Notes under the pieces: model-generated
Databases searched by the model: none
What the model was told of the DNA's origin: nothing
What the model saw: only the letters and a program-made list of their open reading frames with translations
Position numbers and translations under genes: made by a program
Shown here: positions 16,523-22,845 of the stretch, in pieces
Layout: each line of letters begins with the position of its first letter
How positions within the stretch are numbered: position 1 is the first letter of the stretch
From: JAKQDP01 sp964536975
GTDB lineage: Bacteria; Patescibacteriota; Patescibacteriia; 2-01-FULL-39-33
Assembly: GCA_964536975.1 (NCBI GenBank)
Contig: CAZHYS010000014.1
Location: 1 to 25,574 of the forward strand
Reading direction: 5' to 3'
DNA length: 25,574 nucleotides

Positions 16523-17812
16523 ATGAAAACCGACATAAAAAAATTGTCCAAATCCCAGGTGGAAATCACCGTGGAAATCTCACCGGAGGAATTGAAGCCG
16601 TTTTTGGTGAACGCCGCGGCCAAAATTTCCGAAACGGCCAAGATTGACGGCTTCCGTCCGGGCAAAGCGCCTTATGAAATCATTAGTAAAAAGTTCGGCG
16701 AAGCGGCGATTTTGGAAGAAGCGGCAGAAAGCATTATTGCCAAAACCTATTATCAGGCGGTAACAGAAAATAAACTCGCCACCATTGGCGCGCCGCAGGT
16801 CGCGATAGAAAAAATCGCGCCGAATAACCCTTTTGTTTATAAAGCGACAGCGCCGGTTTTGCCGGAAATTGAGCTGGGCGATTACAAAAAAATAAAATTG
16901 GAGCGAAAGAACGTTGAGATTAAGGACGAGCAGGCGGACAAAGTCATTGCCGATATTCAAAAAATGCGCGCGAAAGAAAAAATCGTTGACCGGCCGGCTA
17001 AGCCTGGTGACCGTTTAGAGATTGATTTTGATGTTTTGCGCGACAACGCGCCAATTGAAAACGGCAAGCAATCAAAATATCCGATTACTATCGGCGAGGG
17101 GCGATTTATTCCCGGCTTTGAGGATCAATTGGTCGGCCTCTCCGCCGCCGGCGAAAAAGAATTTGAGCTGTCTTTTCCGGAAAATTATTATGAAAAGAGT
17201 TTGGCGGGCAAGCCGGCCGTTTTCAAAGTGAAGTGCAACGCTGTTTATGAAGTGGAATTGCCGAAACTTGACGACGATTTTGCCAGAGATGTCTCCGGAG
17301 ACAAATACAAGACAGTGGCGGATTTGCGCGGCGGCATCAAGGAAAATTTGGCGGAAGAAGAAAAGGCCAAGCAAGAACAGCGATTGGAAGCGGAGATGCT
17401 TGATCGATTGGTGGAAATTACCAAATTCGGCGAACTGCCGGACATTTTGATAGACAATGAAGCTCATCGTCTTGTCCATGAGATGGAACATTCATTGTCG
17501 GCGCAGGGACTGGAGTTTTCTGATTATCTCAAAAGCATCAATAAGACAGAAGAGGACTTGGAAAAAGATTTGCGGCCGCAGGCCGAGAAGCGGGTCAAGT
17601 CTTCTATAGTGGCTCGGGAGGTTTTTCATGAGCAGAAATTGGAAGTGACCGACGAGGAAGTGAGCCGCGAGATTGACGAAATAATGAAGCAATATCCGGC
17701 TAACCCGGAGATCAGGAAACAATTGGAAGAAGAATCATATCAGGAATATTTGCGCAACATGCTCGGCAACAGGAAAGTGATTGAATTTTTGAAGAAAGAG
17801 ATGGTGGCATAG
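16523..17812 (+). CDS. tig: Trigger factor (ribosome-associated chaperone)
   Basis: 429 residues, full length. The ribosome-binding domain carries the signature GFRPGKAP at 43-50. The FKBP-type peptidyl-prolyl isomerase domain lies at about 150-245 (KPGDRLEIDFDV, GEGRFIPGFEDQLVGL). A helical chaperone domain (about 250-429) is rich in Glu and Lys. It meets nascent chains at the ribosome exit tunnel. Monocistronic: it has its own promoter and is followed by a palindrome with a T-rich end. No SD. Confidence 0.97.
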   Translation: MKTDIKKLSKSQVEITVEISPEELKPFLVNAAAKISETAKIDGFRPGKAPYEIISKKFGEAAILEEAAESIIAKTYYQAVTENKLATIGAPQVAIEKIAPNNPFVYKATAPVLPEIELGDYKKIKLERKNVEIKDEQADKVIADIQKMRAKEKIVDRPAKPGDRLEIDFDVLRDNAPIENGKQSKYPITIGEGRFIPGFEDQLVGLSAAGEKEFELSFPENYYEKSLAGKPAVFKVKCNAVYEVELPKLDDDFARDVSGDKYKTVADLRGGIKENLAEEEKAKQEQRLEAEMLDRLVEITKFGELPDILIDNEAHRLVHEMEHSLSAQGLEFSDYLKSINKTEEDLEKDLRPQAEKRVKSSIVAREVFHEQKLEVTDEEVSREIDEIMKQYPANPEIRKQLEEESYQEYLRNMLGNRKVIEFLKKEMVA

Positions 17813-17849
17813 CTTATGGCATATAGCACGTAGCTTATAGTATATAATT

Positions 17850-17885
17850 GTAGAGACGCCCCGAGAAATCGGGACGTCTCTTTTG
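17850..17885 (+). terminator. Palindromic repeat acting as probable tig terminator
   Basis: AGAGACG and CGTCTCT pair, with an inner CCCGA/TCGGG stem around GAAA, followed by TTTTGTC. The GTAGAGACG head ties it to the palindromes at 7959 and 8018, so a dispersed element may have been recruited as terminator. Confidence 0.7.
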
Positions 17886-17897
17886 TCTTATTTGATC

Positions 17898-17926
17898 TTG
17901 ACTTTTTTTGTTATTTTTGTTAGGTT
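17898..17926 (+). promoter_or_regulatory. Putative promoter of the HD-domain gene
   Basis: TTGACT (17898-17903), a 17-base spacer and TAGGTT (17921-17926) with TGT before it, similar in layout to the tig promoter. The -10 is weak (3 of 6). Confidence 0.5.
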
Positions 17927-17996
17927 AAATAGAAGTTGTTCTTTTGGCAACTGGAACACGAATCAAAGCGGCGTTGATGCCGAGGAGGGTAAAGAG

Positions 17997-18914
17997 TTGT
18001 TGTTTTTTGGAGGATTAGAGATAGTTGATTCCCCAAACCTAAGGTTAGGAACCATGGTGAAAGTCACGAAGGAGTGGCTAAAGGAAATATTTGATTGTAT
18101 TTTGGTCAAACGCTTTTTCGCAATAAAGGAGGTGGAAGAAAAGGCGGCCATTGATCGATTTTTCAATGATCACACCCACGGAGTTTTACACTCCAACTAT
18201 GTTTTTGAGCGTTGCCTTGATCTGATGGCGGCGTGTCCTAACTTGTGTAAGAGCTTGCTGCAAGAAGGCACTGGCGATGGCCGTGTTGATCGGGTGACAA
18301 CGGAAGATTTGATCCTGCTTTCGTTTGTCGGGTCGCTGTTCCATGACTTCGGTCGGTCGTGTGATAGACATTTCTCGGATCACGAGAGGTTCGGCGCCAA
18401 CTTAGCCCGGGTAATATTGTTGTCGCAAGGAAAACATCCCTGGAAATCGGAGATGGTAGAATTTATGCTCGTGCAGCATGACTATATGGGTTTTGTGGCT
18501 TGTGTTGACCAGGGAATAATGGCTATCTCCCGTCAATATCCACTTGCCGAGCTGTTTCGGCTGGCGGACAAGACATCCTTCCCGCCGGCCGCGGAAGTTG
18601 AGAGGTATTGGCAGACAGCACGACAGTACAATATGCCGCTGTTTGACCGGACTATCCCCGATGAAGTCCGTTTTGACTTGGTGCGCAACACTGACAAGCG
18701 GACCGATAGTCTGACCTGGATGCTCCTTCTGTTCGCCCAGCAACCGTCGGACTTCCTCTTTCGGGAGACGGCGGCCGCCTTTGACCGGTGGCACGACAAA
18801 AAGGTGTTGCTGGCCAAGATTTCGGAAATAGCGGCGGTGGAAGGATATGACGGGGATGACATATTTGCCACCATCCGCCGTTTTCACGATCATCACGGCC
18901 TAGATCTGGGTTGA
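17997..18914 (+). CDS. HD-domain metal-dependent phosphohydrolase-like protein
   Basis: The metal-ligand pattern of the HD superfamily is readable: His at 18189 (HSNYVFERC), His-Asp at 18342-18347 (LFHDFGRS), His at 18381 (DHERFGANLAR), His-Asp at 18477-18482 (VQHD) and Asp at 18567 (LADKTS). HD proteins hydrolyse phosphate esters of nucleotides or other small molecules; the substrate here is unknown, and the last 110 residues match nothing I know. The frame is open from 17883, but that start would precede the predicted transcript. I chose TTG at 17997 because GAGGAGG ends 8 bases before it (about 305 residues). The ATG at 18054 is the alternative. The richer SD and higher-GC codons differ from neighbours, which could mean transfer. 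Strong terminator downstream. Confidence 0.75.
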   Translation: MLFFGGLEIVDSPNLRLGTMVKVTKEWLKEIFDCILVKRFFAIKEVEEKAAIDRFFNDHTHGVLHSNYVFERCLDLMAACPNLCKSLLQEGTGDGRVDRVTTEDLILLSFVGSLFHDFGRSCDRHFSDHERFGANLARVILLSQGKHPWKSEMVEFMLVQHDYMGFVACVDQGIMAISRQYPLAELFRLADKTSFPPAAEVERYWQTARQYNMPLFDRTIPDEVRFDLVRNTDKRTDSLTWMLLLFAQQPSDFLFRETAAAFDRWHDKKVLLAKISEIAAVEGYDGDDIFATIRRFHDHHGLDLG

Positions 18915-18932
18915 GCCGGTTCGTCGGCTTCT

Positions 18933-18969
18933 CGGCTCTGCTCCCGATATGGAGCAGAGCCGATTTTTT
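18933..18969 (+). terminator. Intrinsic terminator after the HD gene
   Basis: A perfect 12-pair stem, CGGCTCTGCTCC (18933-18944) with its complement (18951-18962), loop CGATAT, then ATTTTTTG. Confidence 0.95.
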
Positions 18970-18970
18970 G

Positions 18971-18999
18971 TTGATTAAAATCGGCAAATTTATTAAGAT
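18971..18999 (+). promoter_or_regulatory. Promoter of the kinase-galE-nfo run
   Basis: TTGATT (18971-18976), a 17-base spacer and TAAGAT (18994-18999). Expected transcription start (about 19006) is almost at the ATG at 19008, so the message would be leaderless or nearly so. Confidence 0.6.
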
Positions 19000-19007
19000 A
19001 AAGGTAA

Positions 19008-19517
19008 ATGAAAATCGCTATCGTCGGCGCCCATGGCGTCGGCAAGACAACATTAAGCAATCAATTGGCGGAAAGATTGGGTTTGCCGATTCTTCCCGAT
19101 GTTGCCGTGGAAGCATTTGAAAAAGGATTTGCCATCAGTGAAAATACTCCGCCGGAGGTTCAATTTTGGATGTTTTCACGCCAGTTGGAGCTGGAACGCC
19201 TGACGGAAAAATTTATTGCTGACAAATGTTTGATTGATTATTCTGTTTATGCTGATATTATTTTTGATGATGGCAGAGTGACCGGACTATTGGCGGAGAT
19301 GATTAGAAAGAATGTCAGCTATTCTAATATTTTTTATTTGCCAATAGAATTCCCTTTGGAAGACAATGGCATCCGCAGTCTTGATCCGGTTTTTCAAAAA
19401 AAGGTCAATGACAGGTATTTGGAAATTTTGGATGGCTGGGGAATTGATTATAAAATTATCGGTGGCGACAAAGACAAACGGTTGTCTAAGGCGTTGGAAT
19501 TAATAAATAATTTATGA
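19008..19517 (+). CDS. P-loop ATPase/kinase (AAA_28 / NadR-kinase-like)
   Basis: 169 residues. Walker A is GAHGVGKTTL (residues 7-16). A likely Walker-B-like acid sits in CLIDYSVYADII, a layout seen in nucleoside-kinase-like AAA_28 proteins. It ends with a short Lys-rich helix. In this family the protein phosphorylates a nucleoside or cofactor precursor, but the substrate is not readable. The stop overlaps the galE start by 4 bases (ATGA), so translation is probably coupled. The start is at or within a few bases of the predicted transcript end. Confidence 0.82.
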   Translation: MKIAIVGAHGVGKTTLSNQLAERLGLPILPDVAVEAFEKGFAISENTPPEVQFWMFSRQLELERLTEKFIADKCLIDYSVYADIIFDDGRVTGLLAEMIRKNVSYSNIFYLPIEFPLEDNGIRSLDPVFQKKVNDRYLEILDGWGIDYKIIGGDKDKRLSKALELINNL

Positions 19518-20488
19518 AAGTTTTAGTTGTCGGCGGAGCCGGCTATATCGGCAGTCACATCACCAAAGCGTTGGTTCGGGTCGGTCACCAAACGACTGTC
19601 TTTGACAATTTGAGCACGGGTCGCCGAGAAAATGTTTTCCCAGGCGCCGAGTTTATTTGTGGTGATATTTTGTCTCCCGATGAGATAAACGCGGCGGCTA
19701 AAGGGATGCACGCTATTGTTCATCTGGCGGCCAAAAAGGCGGTCGGCGAGTCAATGTCTGATCCGGGCAAGTACGCCGTCAATAATATCTCCGGGACGAT
19801 CAATTTGCTCAACGCGGCGGTAGCTAACGGCGTGGACAAATTTATTTTTTCCTCCAGCGCTACAGTCTATGGCGATCCGCGGTATTTGCCGATTGATGAA
19901 AAGCACCCCATCACTTCCATTAATTTTTACGGATATACCAAAGTCAAAACCGAGGAGCTGATGGGTTGGTATTCCCAGCTCAAAGGATTAAAATATGCCG
20001 CTCTGCGATATTTCAACGCGGTCGGCTATGACGTGGACGGCGAAATTCATGGCCTGGAAAGCGACCCGCAAAATCTTTTTCCAATTGTGTTTGAGGCAGT
20101 GATGGGCTGGCGAGATAAGGTAGTGATTTTTGGCGATGATTATGACACGCCCGACGGCACCGGCATCCGCGATTATATCCATGTCTCTGATTTGGCCGAC
20201 GGCCATATCAAAGCGCTTGATTATTTGGCCGCCAAAAATGAAAATTTGATAGTCAATCTTGCCTCCGGACAGGGCATTAGCGTCAAGGAAGCGATAGACG
20301 CGGTCAAGCGTGAGTCGGGCGTTGATTTTCAGGTGGAAATCGGCCCGCGCCGTCCCGGCGATCAGGTGGCGGTGTATGCTGACGCCTCCAAAGCCAAGGA
20401 GCTTCTCGGTTGGGAAGCGAAATACAGCGATCTTGATACCATTGTCAAAACAACTTTGAAAGCTTATGAAAAAAATCGGAAAAATTAG
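19514..20488 (+). CDS. galE: UDP-glucose 4-epimerase
   Basis: 324 residues, extended short-chain dehydrogenase fold. NAD-binding GGAGYIGSH is at residues 7-15. The catalytic Ser/Thr region is SSSATVYGD, with Y139-x3-K143 (YGYTK). A late substrate motif, DGTGIRDYIHVSDLADGH, is strongly GalE-like. It interconverts UDP-glucose and UDP-galactose, supplying galactose for surface glycans. It overlaps the upstream gene by 4 bases and the downstream nfo by 23 bases, a compact operon. Confidence 0.94.
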   Translation: MKVLVVGGAGYIGSHITKALVRVGHQTTVFDNLSTGRRENVFPGAEFICGDILSPDEINAAAKGMHAIVHLAAKKAVGESMSDPGKYAVNNISGTINLLNAAVANGVDKFIFSSSATVYGDPRYLPIDEKHPITSINFYGYTKVKTEELMGWYSQLKGLKYAALRYFNAVGYDVDGEIHGLESDPQNLFPIVFEAVMGWRDKVVIFGDDYDTPDGTGIRDYIHVSDLADGHIKALDYLAAKNENLIVNLASGQGISVKEAIDAVKRESGVDFQVEIGPRRPGDQVAVYADASKAKELLGWEAKYSDLDTIVKTTLKAYEKNRKN

Positions 20489-21341
20489 CATTGGCGCTCA
20501 TGTTTCAGCCGCCGGGGATTTGGCGCTGGCGCCGTTTCGCGCCGCGGAAATCGGTTGCGAATGTTTTCAGTTTTTTTCCCGGCCGCCACAAGGCGGTCCG
20601 GCCAAGCCGATTACGCCCGAGCAGGCGAAGCGTTTCAAAGATAATATGAAAAAAGCTGGCCAAACGGCCTGCTATATTCACGCGCCATATTATATCAATC
20701 TCGCCTCGGCAAACGGCCGGATTTATCACGGCTCGATCAGTGTCCTGCGGCAGGAATTGGAGCGGGGCGATGCTTTGGGCGCGGCGGGAATGATGTTCCA
20801 TGTCGGCAGTGCCAGGGATTTGGGAGAAAAAGAAGCGTTGAAAAAAGCGGTAGCCGGACTGAAAGAAATTTTGCGGGGATACTCCGGCCGGACCAAATTG
20901 CTTTTGGAAATTTCCGCCGGCGCCGGTCTGGTGATAGGTGACAGCTTTGGCGAAATCGCCGCGCTGATTGGAAAATTATCGGCCAGAGAAAAAAATAAAA
21001 TCGGAGTTTGCTTTGATACTGCTCATGCTTTCGCTTCCGGTTATGACCTACGCGGCCCAAAAGCCGTCCGAAAGACTTTTTCCGAGTTTGACAAATTTTT
21101 GGGTGTGAAAAATTTATGCCTTATCCATGCCAACGATTCCAAAGTAGAATTGAATGCCAAAAAAGATCGTCATGAAAATATCGGCCAGGGCAAAATTGGT
21201 TTGGCCGGTTTTGAAGCAATAATCGCTTTGGCAAGGAAATGGGGAATTAATTTAATTGTTGAAACGAGCAGTGATGAGGGCAGGAAGAAGGATGTAGATG
21301 CTTTGAAGAGAATGAGGGACGAAGAAATTCCTAATTCCTAA
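20466..21341 (+). CDS. nfo: Endonuclease IV (AP endonuclease)
   Basis: 291 residues. All nine metal-binding residues of the family can be placed: H72, H112, E148, D184, H187, H221, D234, H236 and E266, in motifs such as FHVGS, CFDTAHAFASGYD, IHANDSK and DRHENIGQGKIG. The tri-zinc enzyme cuts DNA 5' of abasic sites in base-excision repair. The ATG lies inside the last 23 bases of galE. The last codons (IPNS, stop) are encoded by a tandem ATTCCTAA repeat that continues into the spacer, so the original C-terminus may have been replaced. Confidence 0.95.
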   Translation: MKKIGKISIGAHVSAAGDLALAPFRAAEIGCECFQFFSRPPQGGPAKPITPEQAKRFKDNMKKAGQTACYIHAPYYINLASANGRIYHGSISVLRQELERGDALGAAGMMFHVGSARDLGEKEALKKAVAGLKEILRGYSGRTKLLLEISAGAGLVIGDSFGEIAALIGKLSAREKNKIGVCFDTAHAFASGYDLRGPKAVRKTFSEFDKFLGVKNLCLIHANDSKVELNAKKDRHENIGQGKIGLAGFEAIIALARKWGINLIVETSSDEGRKKDVDALKRMRDEEIPNS

Positions 21342-21357
21342 TTCCTAATTCCTAATT
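21328..21357 (+). repeat. ATTCCTAA tandem repeat at the nfo end
   Basis: About three and a half tandem units of the 8-base ATTCCTAA start inside nfo, provide its TAA stop and fill most of the gap to yfcE. The same word family occurs at 9732-9751 and 16361-16441. Confidence 0.9.
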
Positions 21358-21369
21358 ATTAATTTACCT

Positions 21370-21963
21370 ATGCGGATAGCTATCATTTCCGACACCCATG
21401 ACAATGTTTCCAATATTGAGAAATTTTTGTCTTGGGCCAAGGCCAATCAGATTGAAATGATTATTCATTGCGGCGATGTGGCCGCGCCCGGGGTGATTAA
21501 GAAGATATTCGCCGAGCAATTTTCCGGGTTGATGCATGTAGTGCATGGCAATGTGTCGGATCGGGAGTTGTTGGCAGAAATTTGCGGGGAGACAAAAAAT
21601 ATCAAGCTCTATGGCGATGTCGGTGTTGTTCGCCTCCCCCTTAATAAGGGGGAGGATGGGAGGGGGTCTGGTAATTTATCCCCCTCTAGCTCCCCCCTTT
21701 TAAAGGGTGGAGAAAAGGGAGCAGAATGGGAGTTGCAGATTGCCTTCTGTCATTTTCCTGATGAGGCCAGGAAGCTGGCCGCGACTGGAGATTATGGCCT
21801 GGTCTTTTACGGCCACACTCATCAGCCGTGGATAGAAAAATCAGCCAACGGTTGCCAACTGATCAACCCGGGAACGCTGGGCGGACTTTTTCAAAAACCG
21901 ACCTTTGCTTTTTATGACACCGAAAGCAATAATCTGGAACTAAAAATATTGGAGCAGCTATGA
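21370..21963 (+). CDS. yfcE: YfcE/MJ0936-type metallophosphoesterase with a repeat-encoded insert
   Basis: 197 residues. Metal-binding motifs of the calcineurin-like family are intact: ISDTHDN, HCGDVAAPG, HGNVSD, the C-terminal-half FCHFPDEA, and GHTHQP. Family members hydrolyse phosphodiesters in vitro; the physiological substrate is unknown. An insert of about 30 residues rich in Gly, Ser, Lys and Pro (LPLNKGEDGRGSG onward) separates GVV from LQIAFCHF. It coincides with a palindromic DNA element at about 21631-21720 and leaves the frame open. The gene ends with an ATGA overlap into yggU. Confidence 0.9.
   Translation: MRIAIISDTHDNVSNIEKFLSWAKANQIEMIIHCGDVAAPGVIKKIFAEQFSGLMHVVHGNVSDRELLAEICGETKNIKLYGDVGVVRLPLNKGEDGRGSGNLSPSSSPLLKGGEKGAEWELQIAFCHFPDEARKLAATGDYGLVFYGHTHQPWIEKSANGCQLINPGTLGGLFQKPTFAFYDTESNNLELKILEQL
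21633..21712 (+). repeat. Palindromic element inside yfcE
   Basis: Two hairpins: CCTCCCCCTT with AAGGGGGAGG (21633-21655, 10 perfect pairs), and CTCC.CCCTTT with AAAGGG.GGAG (21690-21712, one mismatch). The two halves are also inverted relative to each other, forming one large imperfect palindrome. A similar sequence lies at 22796-22840 outside genes. Confidence 0.88.
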
Positions 21964-22184
21964 AACAGATTTTGGTGGAGGTTCATCCTCGGTCATCGCA
22001 AAATAAGGTGGAGAAGATTACGGACAGCGTTTTTAAGGTTTGGCTGACGGCTCAGCCGATTGAGGGACGAGCCAATCAGGCGCTGGTAAAGATTTTGGCC
22101 GAATATTTCGGCGTGGCCAAGAGCAACATTGAGATAAAAACCGGCAAAACGAGCAAAAATAAGGTGGTGATAATTTATGGATAA
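21960..22184 (+). CDS. yggU: YggU / UPF0235 (DUF167) family protein
   Basis: 74 residues, at the short end of the family. The diagnostic core EGRANQALVKILAEYFGV and the end GKTSKNKVVII are present, and the start ILVEVHPRSSQNKV is typical. The function is unknown in any organism I recall. Its ATG overlaps the yfcE stop. A GGAG about 6 bases upstream, inside yfcE, may serve as SD. Confidence 0.92.
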   Translation: MKQILVEVHPRSSQNKVEKITDSVFKVWLTAQPIEGRANQALVKILAEYFGVAKSNIEIKTGKTSKNKVVIIYG

Positions 22185-22272
22185 ATTGTTGTTAATTTAC
22201 GGTTGCCAAGGCCGGAAAAAAGGGTTATAATTCTTTTGTCTGGCTATAAATCGGATTATTTTTGATAAATTT

Positions 22273-22294
22273 TAGCTAAATTTAGCTATTTTTT
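22273..22294 (+). terminator. Weak intrinsic terminator after yggU
   Basis: TAGCTAAATTTAGCTA is a perfect 16-base palindrome followed by a T run. The stem is AT-rich and weak, so the call is tentative. Confidence 0.4.
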
Positions 22295-22316
22295 ATTGAT
22301 CTCAAGCGACCTGCCC

Positions 22317-22345
22317 TTGACAAAAAAATTTAGATATGATAAGAT
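22317..22345 (+). promoter_or_regulatory. Promoter of the structured RNA
   Basis: TTGACA (22317-22322), a 17-base spacer and TAAGAT (22340-22345) with TGA as extended -10. The -10 is the same as that of the promoter at 18971. It points into a stretch without a gene. Expected start is about 22352. Confidence 0.75.
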
Positions 22346-22351
22346 GAAAGG

Positions 22352-22776
22352 TCAACCATTGAAGGCAAGAAAAGGATAATGTTCATAATTCTGCAGGCAC
22401 GACAAGCATGGGAATTATTTTTTTAAGGATTGCTCTGGTTCCAAAAGGACTCGAGGTTTACCTTGAAATAGTTTCTTTGTCTGCAGTACTATGGATAGTA
22501 TCCGGCAACCTGTAGATCCAAAAGCGCTTCAAGCGCAATTTGTCACCTTCCATTCAAATTTGAGAAAACTTTTATCTCATTTATAACGCTTGCGGCGAGC
22601 TGATATGGCTAGGCACGACAAGCATGGGAATTTTTTAACGGCTTTCCTCGGGCTTTTGCTCGAATATTGCCTCGAAAAATTTTCTTGCCTGGCCATATTA
22701 GCTCGTCCGAGCGTTAACCGGATCTACAGGTTATCGGATATTAGAAAACCCCGAGGGCAATCCTCGGGATTTTTTT
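22352..22776 (+). ncRNA. Candidate long structured RNA (about 425 nt), unrecognised class
   Basis: A promoter, a densely paired body and a terminator stand in a 661-base gap with no credible gene. Pairing by eye: arm 1, 22391-22399 with 22478-22486 (9 pairs), then a 12-nt loop CGACAAGCATGG opposite two U, then a further stem and an apical hairpin with AAAA loop. Long-range helix, 22496-22519 with 22720-22743, 24 positions with one mismatch. Inside it are three small hairpins (22524-22536, 22537-22560, 22561-22579) and arm 2, 22585-22615 with 22686-22715, about 30 pairs with one bulge. Arm 2 leads to the same 12-nt loop opposite one U and an apical TTTT hairpin. GAAGG at 22361-22365 could pair with CCTTC in the loop at 22546-22550 (pseudoknot, speculative). 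It lacks tmRNA, RNase P, SRP and 6S signatures I would expect. Ends are estimates. Confidence 0.75.
22750..22776 (+). terminator. Terminator of the structured RNA
   Basis: CCCGAGG (22750-22756) pairs with CCTCGGG (22762-22768), loop GCAAT, then ATTTTTTT and further T-rich sequence. Confidence 0.92.
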
Positions 22777-22782
22777 GTTTTT

Positions 22783-22816
22783 TAAAAAATAATTACCTCC
22801 CCTTTAGAAGGGGAGG
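22783..22816 (-). terminator. Terminator of hsp20-vanW made from a palindromic repeat
   Basis: CCTCCCCTT (22796-22804) pairs perfectly with AAGGGGAGG (22808-22816). On the minus strand the stem is followed by TAATTATTTTTT. With the GAGGGGGT-rich flank up to 22840 it resembles the element inside yfcE. Confidence 0.75.
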
Positions 22817-22845
22817 GAAAGAGAGGGGGTGGGGAATTTTTTAAT

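Noticed and set aside
17883..17996. The upstream ATG at 17883 as start of the HD protein
   Set aside because: It lies before the predicted promoter and directly behind the tig terminator, and the extra residues look like translated promoter sequence.
22352..22776. tmRNA, RNase P RNA, SRP RNA or 6S RNA as identity of the structured RNA
   Set aside because: There is no tRNA-like end with GGTTCGA, no GAGGAAAGTCC or ACAGAAA core, no SRP GGAA/AGCA helix-8 pattern, and 6S RNA is much shorter.
22590..22844. An 84-codon open frame in the gap after yggU
   Set aside because: It crosses the 30-pair helix, the terminator hairpin and the vanW terminator repeat, has no SD or promoter of its own, and its composition is explained by the RNA structure.
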